A stretch of 64,000 nt of DNA from Paracoccaceae bacterium (GTDB lineage: Bacteria > Pseudomonadota > Alphaproteobacteria > Rhodobacterales > Rhodobacteraceae). The notes beneath the pieces were generated by a model, which was given only the letters and a program-made list of their open reading frames with translations, had not been told where the DNA came from and did not search any database. The stretch covers positions 248,001 to 312,000 of the forward strand of contig JAIOYF010000002.1 of NCBI GenBank assembly GCA_021741245.1. Direction: 5' to 3'. The translations under genes were made by a program, and so were the position numbers. This document shows, one piece after another, positions 7,104 to 16,030 of this stretch. Position 1 is the first letter of the stretch; every line of letters begins with the position of its first letter.

Positions 7104-8804
7104 ATGGTAATGACTCCGAACACACCGGTAGGCACCCGGTCTGGAACTGCGCTTGTCAGCCGTGCACAGGGCGTTTTGGCGCAGTTGGGTGGCGTGACAC
7201 ATCAGCCATCCGTCCGCCGCGCAATGCCCGCAATCGTGATCGTGGCAGTCACGGGATTGGCCTTGGCACTGTGGCTTTTGGCGTCAGAGGCCCCAAAACG
7301 CCCTCTCTTCCCCGGACTGGCAGAATCCGAGAAATCTCGGGTCATTGAGGCCCTGAGCACGGCAGGCATCCCGGCAGAGATTGATACCATCACCGGCGAG
7401 GTCGTCGTGGCGCGGGGTGATTACTACCGCTCTCGCATGGCGCTGGCGACGGCTGGCCTGCCGCAAGCCACGCCCGGCGGCGACGCAGTGCTGTCGGACA
7501 TGCCCATGGGCACCAGCAGATCAGTCGAGGCCGCAAAGTTGCGTCAGGCGATGGAGGTCGATCTTGCCCGATCCATCATGGAAATTGCCGACGTCACCGG
7601 CGCGCGCATCCATCTGGCGCTGCCAGAAAAGTCAGCTTTCCTTCGCGAAACGGCCCCTCCCCGCGCGTCGGTCTTTTTGCAAGTTGCCCGTGGCCGGGTC
7701 ATTGCCCCCGGTCAGGTTGAAGCCATCGTGAACCTTGTGGCCTCGGCCATCCCTGGCATGGCACGTCAAGACGTGACGGTGATTGATCAGACCGGCAGAC
7801 TTTTGTCTCGTGGCGGGGATGATCCGGGATCGCTGATCAATGACCGACAGATGCAACAGCGGATCGAGGTTGAGAACCTGTATCGTCAAAGGATCGAGTC
7901 GCTGCTGACCCCTATTGCCGGGCCGGGAAACCTTTCGGTGCAGGTGACGGTCGACATGGATTTCACCCGATCCGAAATAAAGGCAGAGCGGGTAGACCCC
8001 AACGGCACCGCCCTGCGCAGCGAGCAAGAACAGTCGCAAGAAACCTCGGAAGGGATTGCGCGGGGCATTCCCGGGGCCGTCAGCAACACGCCACCCGCAG
8101 AAAGCGCGTTGACCGATCAGGGCCCTGCCGCAGCAGCAGATCGCGGATCGCGAAATCGTTCGTCGGGGTCGACAAAGAACTATGAGATCAGCCGCACGGT
8201 CGAGACGACCGTTCCGGGTTCGGCCAAGGTCATGCGGATCAACGCCGCCGTTGTGCTGCGCGACACGATGATCCCACCCGTTGAAGAGGGCGGTGCCCCC
8301 ACCACGTCGATTGCGCCCGAACTGCTGGCCGATATGGAGCGCCTTGCCCAGACGGCGATCGGATTTGACGCAGCACGGGGTGACAGTGTCACGGTTCTGG
8401 CCCGCCCATTTCTTGACGATCTTGGCCTGCCCGAGGAAAGCATCTTCGCCGCCCCGTGGTTGCCCGATGCCATGCGCCAGCTTGGCATGATCGTGGCCTT
8501 GGGCATCATCGCCTTTGGCATCGTGCGACCCATTTTGCTGAAGGTGCTGTTCCCGGGCGAAGGCCGGATCGGTGTCGGGGGCGAGATTGAAGACGAGGTC
8601 GAGGTTCAAGACGGTGAATCGCTGGATCAGGTCCGCGCGCGTTTGAAGGAACGTCAGGGCGCGTTGCAAAAGAACATGCTTGATGCCGCAAAATCGCATG
8701 AAGAACAGATCTTGGTGATCCGAAAGCTTGTCGATGAGGACTCTGGCCGTATTGCCACGACCTTCCGCCAGATGATCGCGGCAGAACTCGACACCATTAG
8801 CTGA
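7104..8804 (+). CDS. fliF: Flagellar MS-ring protein FliF
   Basis: A 566-residue MS-ring protein. Transmembrane segment 1 is at ~residues 45-65, followed by the YscJ/FliF domain (FPGLAESEKSRVIEAL). A low-complexity, Gly/Ser/Ala-rich periplasmic section lies near 310-370, and transmembrane segment 2 is near residues 463-478 (MIVALGIIAFGIVRPIL). The C-terminal cytoplasmic tail, which binds FliG, is acidic then helical. Length is normal. The start could also be ATG 7110. It sits in the fleT-fliEFGHIJ operon. Confidence 0.95.
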   Translation: MVMTPNTPVGTRSGTALVSRAQGVLAQLGGVTHQPSVRRAMPAIVIVAVTGLALALWLLASEAPKRPLFPGLAESEKSRVIEALSTAGIPAEIDTITGEVVVARGDYYRSRMALATAGLPQATPGGDAVLSDMPMGTSRSVEAAKLRQAMEVDLARSIMEIADVTGARIHLALPEKSAFLRETAPPRASVFLQVARGRVIAPGQVEAIVNLVASAIPGMARQDVTVIDQTGRLLSRGGDDPGSLINDRQMQQRIEVENLYRQRIESLLTPIAGPGNLSVQVTVDMDFTRSEIKAERVDPNGTALRSEQEQSQETSEGIARGIPGAVSNTPPAESALTDQGPAAAADRGSRNRSSGSTKNYEISRTVETTVPGSAKVMRINAAVVLRDTMIPPVEEGGAPTTSIAPELLADMERLAQTAIGFDAARGDSVTVLARPFLDDLGLPEESIFAAPWLPDAMRQLGMIVALGIIAFGIVRPILLKVLFPGEGRIGVGGEIEDEVEVQDGESLDQVRARLKERQGALQKNMLDAAKSHEEQILVIRKLVDEDSGRIATTFRQMIAAELDTIS

Positions 8805-8813
8805 GGTCACGCA

Positions 8814-9836
8814 ATGGCACCCAAAGGGAATACCCAGTTCAAATCGCTGTCGGGCACGCAAAAGGCCGCGATCCTGATGATGCTGTTTGGTGAAGAAACG
8901 GCGGCAAAGATCATGCGCAACCTGACCCCGCGCGAGGTGCAGCATATGGGCGCTGCGATGTATTCGGTGCGCGGCGTCGATCAAGATACCGTGGCACTGG
9001 TGCTGGAAGACTTTTTTGAGACCCTGCGGCTTCAGACCGGGCTTGGGTTCGGGGCGGCCGGATATGTCCGTTCGGTGCTGTCCTTTGCCTTTGGGGACGA
9101 CAAGGCCCAAACGGTGCTTTCGCGGATCGGGCAGGCCAACACCGAGCGACCGCTTGAAATCCTTGACTGGATGGATGCGCCATCCATCGCCGAGCTTTTG
9201 GCAGACGAACACCCACAGATCATGGCCCTGACGATTGCCTGTCTGGATTATGCCTTGGCCGCTCAGGTCTTGCAGCTTTTGCCAGACACCGCCCAGGCCG
9301 AGGTTGTTCGCCGCATCGCCACCCTGAACACCGTGCAGCCCGAAGCCCTGCGCGATCTGGAAATGGTGATGCAGCGCAAGTTCAAGGACAGCACCACCTC
9401 ACGCGCAAGTCAGATCGGCGGTGTGAAAGCCTCGGCGCGGATCATGAACTTTGCCAAACAGGATATGGAACAGCGCGTGCTCAAGGACATCCGCAAGGAT
9501 GACAAGGATCTGATGCAGGCCATTCAGGACAACATGTTTGTCTTTGACAACCTGATCAAATCCGACGACCGCTCGATCCAGACGCTTTTGCGCAGCGTGG
9601 AGCCCGAGGTTCTTGTCATTGCCCTCAAGGGTGCAGATGAGATGCTGCGTGAAAAGCTGCTGCGCTGCATGTCCACGCGCGCGGCGGCCAATACCCGCGA
9701 CGAGATGGAGGCCCTTGGCCCCGTGCGCCTGACCGATGTGCAAGAGGCGCAGAAAGCCATCATCGCGATTGCCCGCCGCCTTTCAGAAGAGGGCACGATT
9801 GTGCTGGCGGGTCGTGGTGGCGAGCAAATGGTGTAA
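8814..9836 (+). CDS. fliG: Flagellar motor switch protein FliG
   Basis: A 340-residue FliG, the rotor protein that generates torque with MotA. The N-terminal domain begins LSGTQKAAILMMLFGEE, the middle domain follows, and the C-terminal domain holds the charged helix around ALKGADEMLREKLLRCMS. The EHPQ motif (ADEHPQIMALTIACL) is present. Start ATG 8814 has GAGG overlapping the fliF stop. Standard size and position. Confidence 0.96.
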   Translation: MAPKGNTQFKSLSGTQKAAILMMLFGEETAAKIMRNLTPREVQHMGAAMYSVRGVDQDTVALVLEDFFETLRLQTGLGFGAAGYVRSVLSFAFGDDKAQTVLSRIGQANTERPLEILDWMDAPSIAELLADEHPQIMALTIACLDYALAAQVLQLLPDTAQAEVVRRIATLNTVQPEALRDLEMVMQRKFKDSTTSRASQIGGVKASARIMNFAKQDMEQRVLKDIRKDDKDLMQAIQDNMFVFDNLIKSDDRSIQTLLRSVEPEVLVIALKGADEMLREKLLRCMSTRAAANTRDEMEALGPVRLTDVQEAQKAIIAIARRLSEEGTIVLAGRGGEQMV

Positions 9837-9839
9837 CCC

Positions 9840-10622
9840 ATGGCCCAGGAAAACGCCCCCGTCATCAACCCCGCCGATCTGGCGGCGATCATCGCAAAAT
9901 CCCAAACTTCCGGCTTTTCGCCAACGGGTCCCCTGCGTGGGCCGACCGGAATTGTTCCGGGCGCCAACTTTATGCCTGCCAATTTTGAGAGCCTCGCCCG
10001 GCAGGCCGAACCATCATCGACCGAAGCCCCCCCGCAAGCCCCCGATCCTGCCACAAAGGTCAAGGCACCGGCCTTTGCCGATATTGCCCCCCCGCCCCCA
10101 AAACCAGCACGCGACTTTGAGGCCGAACTTGCATCGGCCTTTGAAAAGGGGCGGGTGAGCGGTCTGAACGAGGGGAAAGAGATTGGAAGGGCAGAGGCGC
10201 AGGCGCAGGCGCAACACCAAAGCGGGTCTGAACTTTCTTTGGCCCGTGATGCTTTCCTTGCAGCCGCCGCTGCGTTCAGCGCGCCACAAGACGTGCTAGC
10301 GGCAAGCCTTGGCACTGGGATAGAGGCGGCGATCCTGCGGTTGGCCTCTGAACGGGCCGGGATGGCGATCAAGGAAAACCCGGCCGCATTCCAAAGACGG
10401 ATCGAAGCTTTGGCCGACCGCGTGGCACAGGGCGTGCGGGCGGTAACGGTGTCGCTTCACCCCGATGACTTGGCGCATATCCAATCACATCTGGATGGGC
10501 ACAAGATCGACTCGATCGAGTTTTTGCCCAAGGCTGGCATGGGGCACGGCGATGTCCTCATCAATGCGCGGGGGATTTGCTTGTCGGATCTTTTGCATGA
10601 TCCACAGGATGCGATTGCATGA
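9840..10622 (+). CDS. fliH: Flagellar export ATPase regulator FliH
   Basis: A 260-residue FliH-type protein identified by position between fliG and fliI and by its layout. A proline-rich N-terminal half (~1-90) is followed by an Ala/Glu/Gln-rich helical stretch (EIGRAEAQAQAQHQ) and a C-terminal FliH/V-ATPase-E-like domain (VTVSLHPDDLAHIQSHL). It would dimerise and hold FliI at the export gate. The stop overlaps the fliI start (ATGA). Sequence conservation in this family is low, hence the slightly lower confidence. Confidence 0.85.
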   Translation: MAQENAPVINPADLAAIIAKSQTSGFSPTGPLRGPTGIVPGANFMPANFESLARQAEPSSTEAPPQAPDPATKVKAPAFADIAPPPPKPARDFEAELASAFEKGRVSGLNEGKEIGRAEAQAQAQHQSGSELSLARDAFLAAAAAFSAPQDVLAASLGTGIEAAILRLASERAGMAIKENPAAFQRRIEALADRVAQGVRAVTVSLHPDDLAHIQSHLDGHKIDSIEFLPKAGMGHGDVLINARGICLSDLLHDPQDAIA

Positions 10623-11962
10623 GCATCCTTGCCCAAGCCATTCAGCGCAGGATTGGCGCGATCCTTGCGACAAAGCCGCAGATCAGTGGCCGCATCTTGC
10701 GGTTTGACGGGCTGTTGCTGGAAAGCACCGGCTTTCCTGCCAGCCCCGGCACCCTGACCCTTGTGACCAGCCAGACAGGTCATGCAGTCAAGGCCGAGGT
10801 GATCGGTTTTGCCAATGGCAATAACCTGCTCTTTTGCAACGAACCCGCCGCTATGATCGAGGCCGGTGCCGTCGTGCGCGTCGTGCCCGGCGGTCAGTTT
10901 GTGGAAGTGGGTGAAAACTTGCTTGGCCGGGTGATTGATGCCGAAGGCCTTCCCTTGGATGGGCTTCCCCCGCCCAGAACAACGGATACATGGCCACTTG
11001 CCGGGCGATTGATGAACCCGCTGGAACGCGACGGCGTGGACGAACCCTTGGATGTGGGTGTGCGCATCATCAACGCCGCCCTGACCGTGGGCAAGGGCCA
11101 GCGCGTCGGGATCATTGCCGGATCAGGCGTTGGCAAATCCGTGCTGATCGAAATGATGGCCCGGTTTACTGCCGCAGATGTGGTCGTGGTGGGCCTGATC
11201 GGCGAGCGTGCCCGCGAAGTTGGTGCCTTTTGTCAGCGCGTGATGACGGGTGACGCCGCCGCAAGACTCTGCATGGTTGCTGTGCCCGCTGACAGATCGC
11301 CCCTGATGCGTATCCGCGCAGCCAAGCGCGCCACGGCGATATCCGAGTATTTCCGCGATCAGGGCAAGCAGGTTTTGCTGATCATGGATAGCCTGACCCG
11401 TGTTGCCCATGCGCAGCGCGAGGTGGGTCTGGCCTTGGGCGAAAAGCCGACAGCCAAGGGTTATCCGCCCTCTGTGGTGTCGATGATCCCATCCTTGATC
11501 GAACGCACAGGTCCGGGGTTAAAGGGCAAGGGGGCCATCACCGCCATTTATACCGTCCTTGCTGATGGCGATGACACGACAAATGACCCTGTGGTCGACA
11601 CAGCCCGCGCGATCCTTGACGGGCACATTGTGTTGTCACGGCGTCAGACCCAGATGGGGATCTATCCCGCCATCGACCTGCCGCAATCCGTCAGTCGGGT
11701 GATGAACGACATCGTCTCGGAAGATCACGCCAAAGCGGCGCGAAAGTTGCGGCGCATGGTGTCGCTGTATCTTGAAAACCGCGATCTGATGTTGATGGGC
11801 GGCTATACCTCCGGTCAGGACAGCGAACTGGATGAAGCCATCCAATCCTGGCCCGCCATTCAGGACCTGATCCGTCAGGGCGCACATGATCCCGCCAATC
11901 TGGACGAAAGCGCCAAGCAGATGATGGCGCTTGATCCGTCCATTGCCAGAGGCACCGCATGA
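10619..11962 (+). CDS. fliI: Flagellar type III export ATPase FliI
   Basis: A 447-residue F1-beta-like ATPase. The P-loop GSGVGKS is near residue 168, followed by VVVGLIGERAREV, Walker B LLIMDSLTRVAHAQREV and the catalytic PTAKGYPPSV segment. It powers or assists export of rod, hook and filament proteins together with FliH and FliJ. ATGA couplings occur on both sides (with fliH and fliJ). Confidence 0.96.
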   Translation: MSILAQAIQRRIGAILATKPQISGRILRFDGLLLESTGFPASPGTLTLVTSQTGHAVKAEVIGFANGNNLLFCNEPAAMIEAGAVVRVVPGGQFVEVGENLLGRVIDAEGLPLDGLPPPRTTDTWPLAGRLMNPLERDGVDEPLDVGVRIINAALTVGKGQRVGIIAGSGVGKSVLIEMMARFTAADVVVVGLIGERAREVGAFCQRVMTGDAAARLCMVAVPADRSPLMRIRAAKRATAISEYFRDQGKQVLLIMDSLTRVAHAQREVGLALGEKPTAKGYPPSVVSMIPSLIERTGPGLKGKGAITAIYTVLADGDDTTNDPVVDTARAILDGHIVLSRRQTQMGIYPAIDLPQSVSRVMNDIVSEDHAKAARKLRRMVSLYLENRDLMLMGGYTSGQDSELDEAIQSWPAIQDLIRQGAHDPANLDESAKQMMALDPSIARGTA

Positions 11963-12348
11963 CCGACCGCAGCAAACTCTTATCCCTGATGACAAAGCGT
12001 CAATCGGTAAGCCTGATGGGCGCTAGGCGTGCGTTGGCGGCCATGATTGCGCAACAAAGATCAGCAGAAACCCTGTCCCAACGACTTGACGCTTTGCTTG
12101 AGGCCCGCCGCCAACAGGCCGGGGCCTCGATGAATGTGGCCCAACTGCGAGAGCATCGCCGCCTGAACGACCAATTGGCCGCCGAAGCAGAGCGCAATCG
12201 TCTGCATGCCCAAAAATTGGCCGCCGATGTGGCGAAGTCCGTCGACGAATTGGCTAAAGCGGACCACAAAAAGCTAACCCTCGAAGAAGCCACCCTTGCG
12301 GCCCGCATCACCGAACAATCCGAACGTGATCGCAAGGCAGAGGCCTGA
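11959..12348 (+). CDS. fliJ: Flagellar export chaperone FliJ
   Basis: A 129-residue, highly charged, almost wholly coiled-coil protein with a basic N-terminal segment and long Ala/Glu/Arg/Gln helices. Size, coiled-coil character and position directly after fliI (ATGA overlap) fit FliJ, the stalk-like export component. Identification rests on context and architecture because FliJ sequences diverge strongly. It is the last gene of the fleT operon. Confidence 0.82.
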   Translation: MTDRSKLLSLMTKRQSVSLMGARRALAAMIAQQRSAETLSQRLDALLEARRQQAGASMNVAQLREHRRLNDQLAAEAERNRLHAQKLAADVAKSVDELAKADHKKLTLEEATLAARITEQSERDRKAEA

Positions 12349-12372
12349 TTACCTTGTCAAAAAAAACGCTCA

Positions 12373-12388
12373 TGGCACCCTTCTTGCA
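12373..12388 (+). promoter_or_regulatory. Sigma-54 promoter of fliK operon
   Basis: TGGCAC-CCTTC-TTGCA matches the -24/-12 consensus TGGCAC-N5-TTGCA at every defined base. It lies 27 bases before fliK ATG 12415, in the short gap after fliJ, so fliKLMN start a new sigma-54-dependent unit. Confidence 0.9.
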
Positions 12389-12414
12389 CCGGGCACGGGG
12401 ATGAGGACCCTTCG

Positions 12415-13770
12415 ATGACACCCACGACAGATCACCCAATTTTACGCCTGTTCGCCCCAATGAACGCTGTTGGGCCCGAAGGGCAAAAACGATCCGCGCC
12501 GTCGCGAGTGGACGGGGGTCTAAACGTATTTGCCGGACTGATTGCCGCATTTGGCGAGGGCGACATCGACGCTGGTGGAAAGATGACAGGCTTGGGCGAC
12601 GCGCTTGCGATCGTGCCAGACCGTGCAGACATCGAACCACGATTGAAGGTTCCCTCGACGCTGGACCAGTTGCGTTTGGGCGCGGATGTGGCGCCACAGC
12701 CTGCGCCGCGCGGCGTGCCGAAAGATGTGGTGGCGGAAATCACGACGCCCGATCCTTTGTCAGATGAGGAAACCACGTTGGACCAAGCGGGCATGGTGAC
12801 GCCAAGCCAGATCCAACCCCAGATCACCTTGCCAACTGTCGCATTGTCAGACCTTCACGTTCAGATTGCTTCGCAGACGGCAGCACCACCTGCCGAGCCC
12901 GAGACGGGGGTCGCAACCGACACGCCACCCAAACAATCAGCCCCGCCCGCCACAACGGATGTCATCGTTGCAGGTGCGGTGGCCGCGCGCGCGCAAGTCA
13001 CCTCGACACCCGTCTTGCCGTACACCAGTGATCGCCGGGGCAAAGCCCAAAAGAATGGGGTAGAGCAGGCGGCGGCCGATGCGACCGTCGCCGCTTCCCC
13101 CAAAGCCCCCTTGGAAATTCCCGTCCAGATCAGCAGCGTTGCAGATAGCCGCACCTCGCCCACGATCAACATGGCCACGCCCACCGTTGAAATCATCGTC
13201 CAAAGCAATCCGCAGCCCACGACCATTGCCGACAACTTGGCCGCGCCGAAGACTCTGGTGGAAAGCGCGGATCCAAACAACCTTGGTCAAGGCTTTGATA
13301 CGTTTATACAAAATGCATCCAACCCGGTTGCAAACAGCCTTGCCACGACAAGAGATGGCCCGCAACAGCTCGGTGAGCCAGCTGTCATTTCGACCGACAC
13401 GCCGAATTGGGAAGTCGAATTTGTGGACAGCATCGTAGCGCAGGTGTCTGGCGCGGACGCTGTGATAGAGATTGCGCTATCCCCTGACAACCTTGGCCAA
13501 ATCGACGTCAGAGTCGAAATGCGAGACGGCCGTGCCGATGTCACCTTTGTGACCGAAACCCGCGACGCCGCCCGGCTGTTTGCCCAAGCCGAAGGGCGAT
13601 TGTCCGACCTGATGCAACGCCATGGCCTCAATCTTGGCGGTCAGGACAGCTCGCACCGGCAAGGTGACCAAAGACCCTTCGCCAGTGGCCGGGCAAAGGA
13701 GCCAAAAGCCCACGAGACGACCATCAACATCAGAACGGCGCCCGAAGGGCGTGTGAACCTTGTCGCATAA
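12415..13770 (+). CDS. fliK: Flagellar hook-length control protein FliK
   Basis: A 451-residue protein with a long Pro/Ala/Thr-rich, low-complexity N-terminal part (~1-330) and a conserved C-terminal substrate-switch domain: EIALSPDNLGQIDVRVEMRD near 360-380 and LMQRHGLNLGG near 410. It would be secreted to measure hook length and switch FlhB specificity. GAGGAC provides the ribosome site. The variable N-terminus is normal for the family. Confidence 0.9.
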   Translation: MTPTTDHPILRLFAPMNAVGPEGQKRSAPSRVDGGLNVFAGLIAAFGEGDIDAGGKMTGLGDALAIVPDRADIEPRLKVPSTLDQLRLGADVAPQPAPRGVPKDVVAEITTPDPLSDEETTLDQAGMVTPSQIQPQITLPTVALSDLHVQIASQTAAPPAEPETGVATDTPPKQSAPPATTDVIVAGAVAARAQVTSTPVLPYTSDRRGKAQKNGVEQAAADATVAASPKAPLEIPVQISSVADSRTSPTINMATPTVEIIVQSNPQPTTIADNLAAPKTLVESADPNNLGQGFDTFIQNASNPVANSLATTRDGPQQLGEPAVISTDTPNWEVEFVDSIVAQVSGADAVIEIALSPDNLGQIDVRVEMRDGRADVTFVTETRDAARLFAQAEGRLSDLMQRHGLNLGGQDSSHRQGDQRPFASGRAKEPKAHETTINIRTAPEGRVNLVA

Positions 13771-13797
13771 GTTTGCTGACCATTTCCTGAGGACACC

Positions 13798-14385
13798 ATG
13801 ACCGCAGAAGCCACAAATCCCCCAGCCCCAGCCTCGGGCAAAGGTCGTAAGATCCTAAAGGTTCTTGGACTTGTGATGGCAGGCACAGGCTTTGCCGCTG
13901 CAGGCTTTGGGGCGGGCTTTTTCTATTTTGCCAACCCGCTCTCACCGAACCAAGACGTCCTTGCGCTGATCCAAAAGCCCACGGAAACCAAGGCTGAGAC
14001 AGAAGTTGCCCTTGGCGAAGACGGGTTGCCCCGGAAAAAGGTCAAACCTGTGCCGGAAAAGGAACTTTTCGTCACCAGCTACTATACCTTTCCCGAAGCA
14101 TTGACGACCAATCTGGCGGAATCGCGGCGGTTTTTGCAGCTGTCTGTCGGCCTTTCGACCCAATATGATGAAACTGTCATCAAGAATGTCGAAACGCATA
14201 AACTGGCGCTGACGTCGGATATTCTGGCCGTATTGGCAAGCTTTACCGAGGCGCAAGCCAGCACCAAAGAGGGTCGGGATCAACTGGCCCTCGCCCTCAA
14301 GGAGGTCATCAACGCCCGCCTTGTGCTGCTGGAAGGCTTTGGCGGCGTCGAGGACGTGTTTTTCCCAAGCTTTGTGTTGCAATAG
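13798..14385 (+). CDS. fliL: Flagellar basal body-associated protein FliL
   Basis: A 195-residue inner-membrane protein with one transmembrane segment (~residues 20-42, LGLVMAGTGFAAAGFGAGFFYF) and a periplasmic stomatin-like domain (YYTFPEALTTNLAESRRFLQLSVGLSTQYDE). FliL surrounds the stator and is needed for swimming in R. sphaeroides. It is co-transcribed with fliK and fliM; GAGGAC stands five bases before the ATG. Confidence 0.92.
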   Translation: MTAEATNPPAPASGKGRKILKVLGLVMAGTGFAAAGFGAGFFYFANPLSPNQDVLALIQKPTETKAETEVALGEDGLPRKKVKPVPEKELFVTSYYTFPEALTTNLAESRRFLQLSVGLSTQYDETVIKNVETHKLALTSDILAVLASFTEAQASTKEGRDQLALALKEVINARLVLLEGFGGVEDVFFPSFVLQ

Positions 14386-14397
14386 GATCGTAGTTCC

Positions 14398-15375
14398 ATG
14401 GCGTCCCCCAAAAAGCTGTCAGCCACCGAAGTTGCCGCGCTTGTCGGTGACCTCATGGACATGGACCGGGGCGAGATGGTCGATGGCAACATCGAAGTCA
14501 GGCCCTTTGTCTTTGGCCAAAGCGATACCACGCTTCTCAGTGACTACTACGCACTTCAGATGGTCAATGAGCGGTTTTGCAGGCTCGCGCGGAATGTGTT
14601 TTTGCCAATGTTGCGGATGCAGCCACGCGTGTCATCCTTTCCACCCGAATTGCGCAGCTTTGAGGATTATCGCAGCGGGCAGGACAACTTTGTCTCGATC
14701 ACCAACAGCCGGATCGAAGAGCTTAGGGGCAACAAATTGGTGGTGTTGCCGCCACCCTTTATCTCATTGCTGACCGATGCCTATTACGGCGGCACCATCA
14801 AGAACATGCGCCAGACGCGAACGGAATTCACGGCAAGCGAAGGCCGCGTGATCGAAATCATCTGTACGCGGATCAATGATGCGCTGCAATTGGCGTGGCG
14901 GGATCTCGTCGCCTTGTCTTTCACGATCACCTCGCATGAAGAGAACATGCAATTCGCCCAGTTCGTGGATGCCGAAGATATGGTGGTTGTCTGTTCCTTT
15001 GTGGTCCAGCTGCCCGGTGCGGACCCCGCCACGTTTGATGTGATCTACCCCCTTCAAACGCTAAAGCCGATTGCCACACAACTTCGGTCGCGCATGCAGT
15101 CTGACTTTGTGGATGACGACCATTCGTGGCGTGATCGGCTGGAACGCGCGATTCTGGAGGTGCCTTTGGGCATCACGGCGCGTTTGTGCGAACCCGAAAT
15201 TCCCTTGCGCCAGTTGATGCAACTGCGTGCCGGTGACGTGGTGCCCGTCACGCTTTCTGAAACGGTCGACGTGCTGGTCGAGGGGCAAAAACTTTATACC
15301 GGCCAAGCTGGAAATCTGAACGGGCAGTCTGCCCTGCGGATCCTGACCACCGCCAACAATCCAAGACATGACTGA
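14398..15375 (+). CDS. fliM: Flagellar motor switch protein FliM
   Basis: A 325-residue FliM. The middle CheC-like domain includes YYALQMVNERFCRLARNVF and DDDHSWRDRLERAILEVPLG, and the C-terminal SpoA domain binds FliN. The N-terminal CheY-binding peptide is not the classical LSQxEID; instead an EVAALVGDLMDM segment is at residues 9-20. It forms the C ring and receives CheY-P. Confidence 0.95.
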   Translation: MASPKKLSATEVAALVGDLMDMDRGEMVDGNIEVRPFVFGQSDTTLLSDYYALQMVNERFCRLARNVFLPMLRMQPRVSSFPPELRSFEDYRSGQDNFVSITNSRIEELRGNKLVVLPPPFISLLTDAYYGGTIKNMRQTRTEFTASEGRVIEIICTRINDALQLAWRDLVALSFTITSHEENMQFAQFVDAEDMVVVCSFVVQLPGADPATFDVIYPLQTLKPIATQLRSRMQSDFVDDDHSWRDRLERAILEVPLGITARLCEPEIPLRQLMQLRAGDVVPVTLSETVDVLVEGQKLYTGQAGNLNGQSALRILTTANNPRHD

Positions 15376-15390
15376 TCCATGGAGCGCACT

Positions 15391-15681
15391 ATGAACGAAA
15401 CTATACCGGGCGAACGGCCAACATCGGAAAACCTTCGCCTGTTGGAAAACATCGGGGTCCGCCTTTCGGTAGAGGTTGGCCGCACCGAACTGACGATCCG
15501 CGATCTGCTGCGGCTTTCCGAAGGGTCGGTCATTGAGCTTGATCGTCTTGCAGGTGATCCGTTGGATGTCTTGGTCAACGGAACCCCGATTGCCAAAGGC
15601 GAGGTGGTGATGGTCGGAGAGCGGTTTGGCATTCGCTTTGGCCAGATCATTGATCCCGAAAAACGTGCGGAAAGTATTTGA
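15391..15681 (+). CDS. fliN: Flagellar motor switch protein FliN
   Basis: A 96-residue SpoA-domain protein: VRLSVEVGRTELTIRDLLRL, then GSVIELDRLAGDPLDVLVNG and the C-terminal ERFGIRFGQI. FliN packs below FliM in the C ring. I choose ATG 15391 because GGAG lies six bases upstream; the in-frame ATG 15379 has no ribosome site. It is the last gene of the fliK unit. Confidence 0.95.
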   Translation: MNETIPGERPTSENLRLLENIGVRLSVEVGRTELTIRDLLRLSEGSVIELDRLAGDPLDVLVNGTPIAKGEVVMVGERFGIRFGQIIDPEKRAESI

Positions 15682-15706
15682 AAATCAAGCCTGTGCAGGG
15701 GGGCTG

Positions 15707-15722
15707 TGGCACAAGGATTGCA
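15707..15722 (+). promoter_or_regulatory. Sigma-54 promoter of fliO operon
   Basis: TGGCAC-AAGGA-TTGCA matches the -24/-12 consensus fully. It is 36 bases upstream of fliO, in the gap after fliN. A sigma-54-dependent fliO promoter is known from R. sphaeroides. Confidence 0.9.
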
Positions 15723-15757
15723 CCGGATGACCAAACAAGACGTAAGGAATTCCAAAC

Positions 15758-16030
15758 TTGGCCACTCCAGACCTGTTGAACCCATGGCAAATCCTTACCC
15801 TTTTTGCCTTTCTTTTGGGGCTGGGTCTACTTTGGTATTATGTGCAGCGCAATAAATCGGGTCTTGCCCGTCGCATGGGTCAGCATCGGCGGATCAAGGT
15901 GACAGAGGTTGCAGCTTTGTCACCCACGGACCGCGCCATGATCCTGACCGTGGACTCGCGTGAGTTCCTTGTTCTGCGCGCAAAGGGATCAGCGCCGGTT
16001 GTGACCGAACTCACGCAGGGGGCTGCGTGA
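15758..16030 (+). CDS. fliO: Flagellar export protein FliO
   Basis: A 90-residue single-span membrane protein (LLNPWQILTLFAFLLGLGLLW at ~6-27) with a short cytoplasmic domain (RIKVTEVAALSPTDRAMIL, then EFLVLRAKGSAPVV), the pattern of FliO, the assembly scaffold for FliP. The start appears to be TTG 15758 with AAGGAA about nine bases before it. It is short but within the family's range. The stop overlaps the fliP start (TGATG). Confidence 0.85.
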   Translation: MATPDLLNPWQILTLFAFLLGLGLLWYYVQRNKSGLARRMGQHRRIKVTEVAALSPTDRAMILTVDSREFLVLRAKGSAPVVTELTQGAA

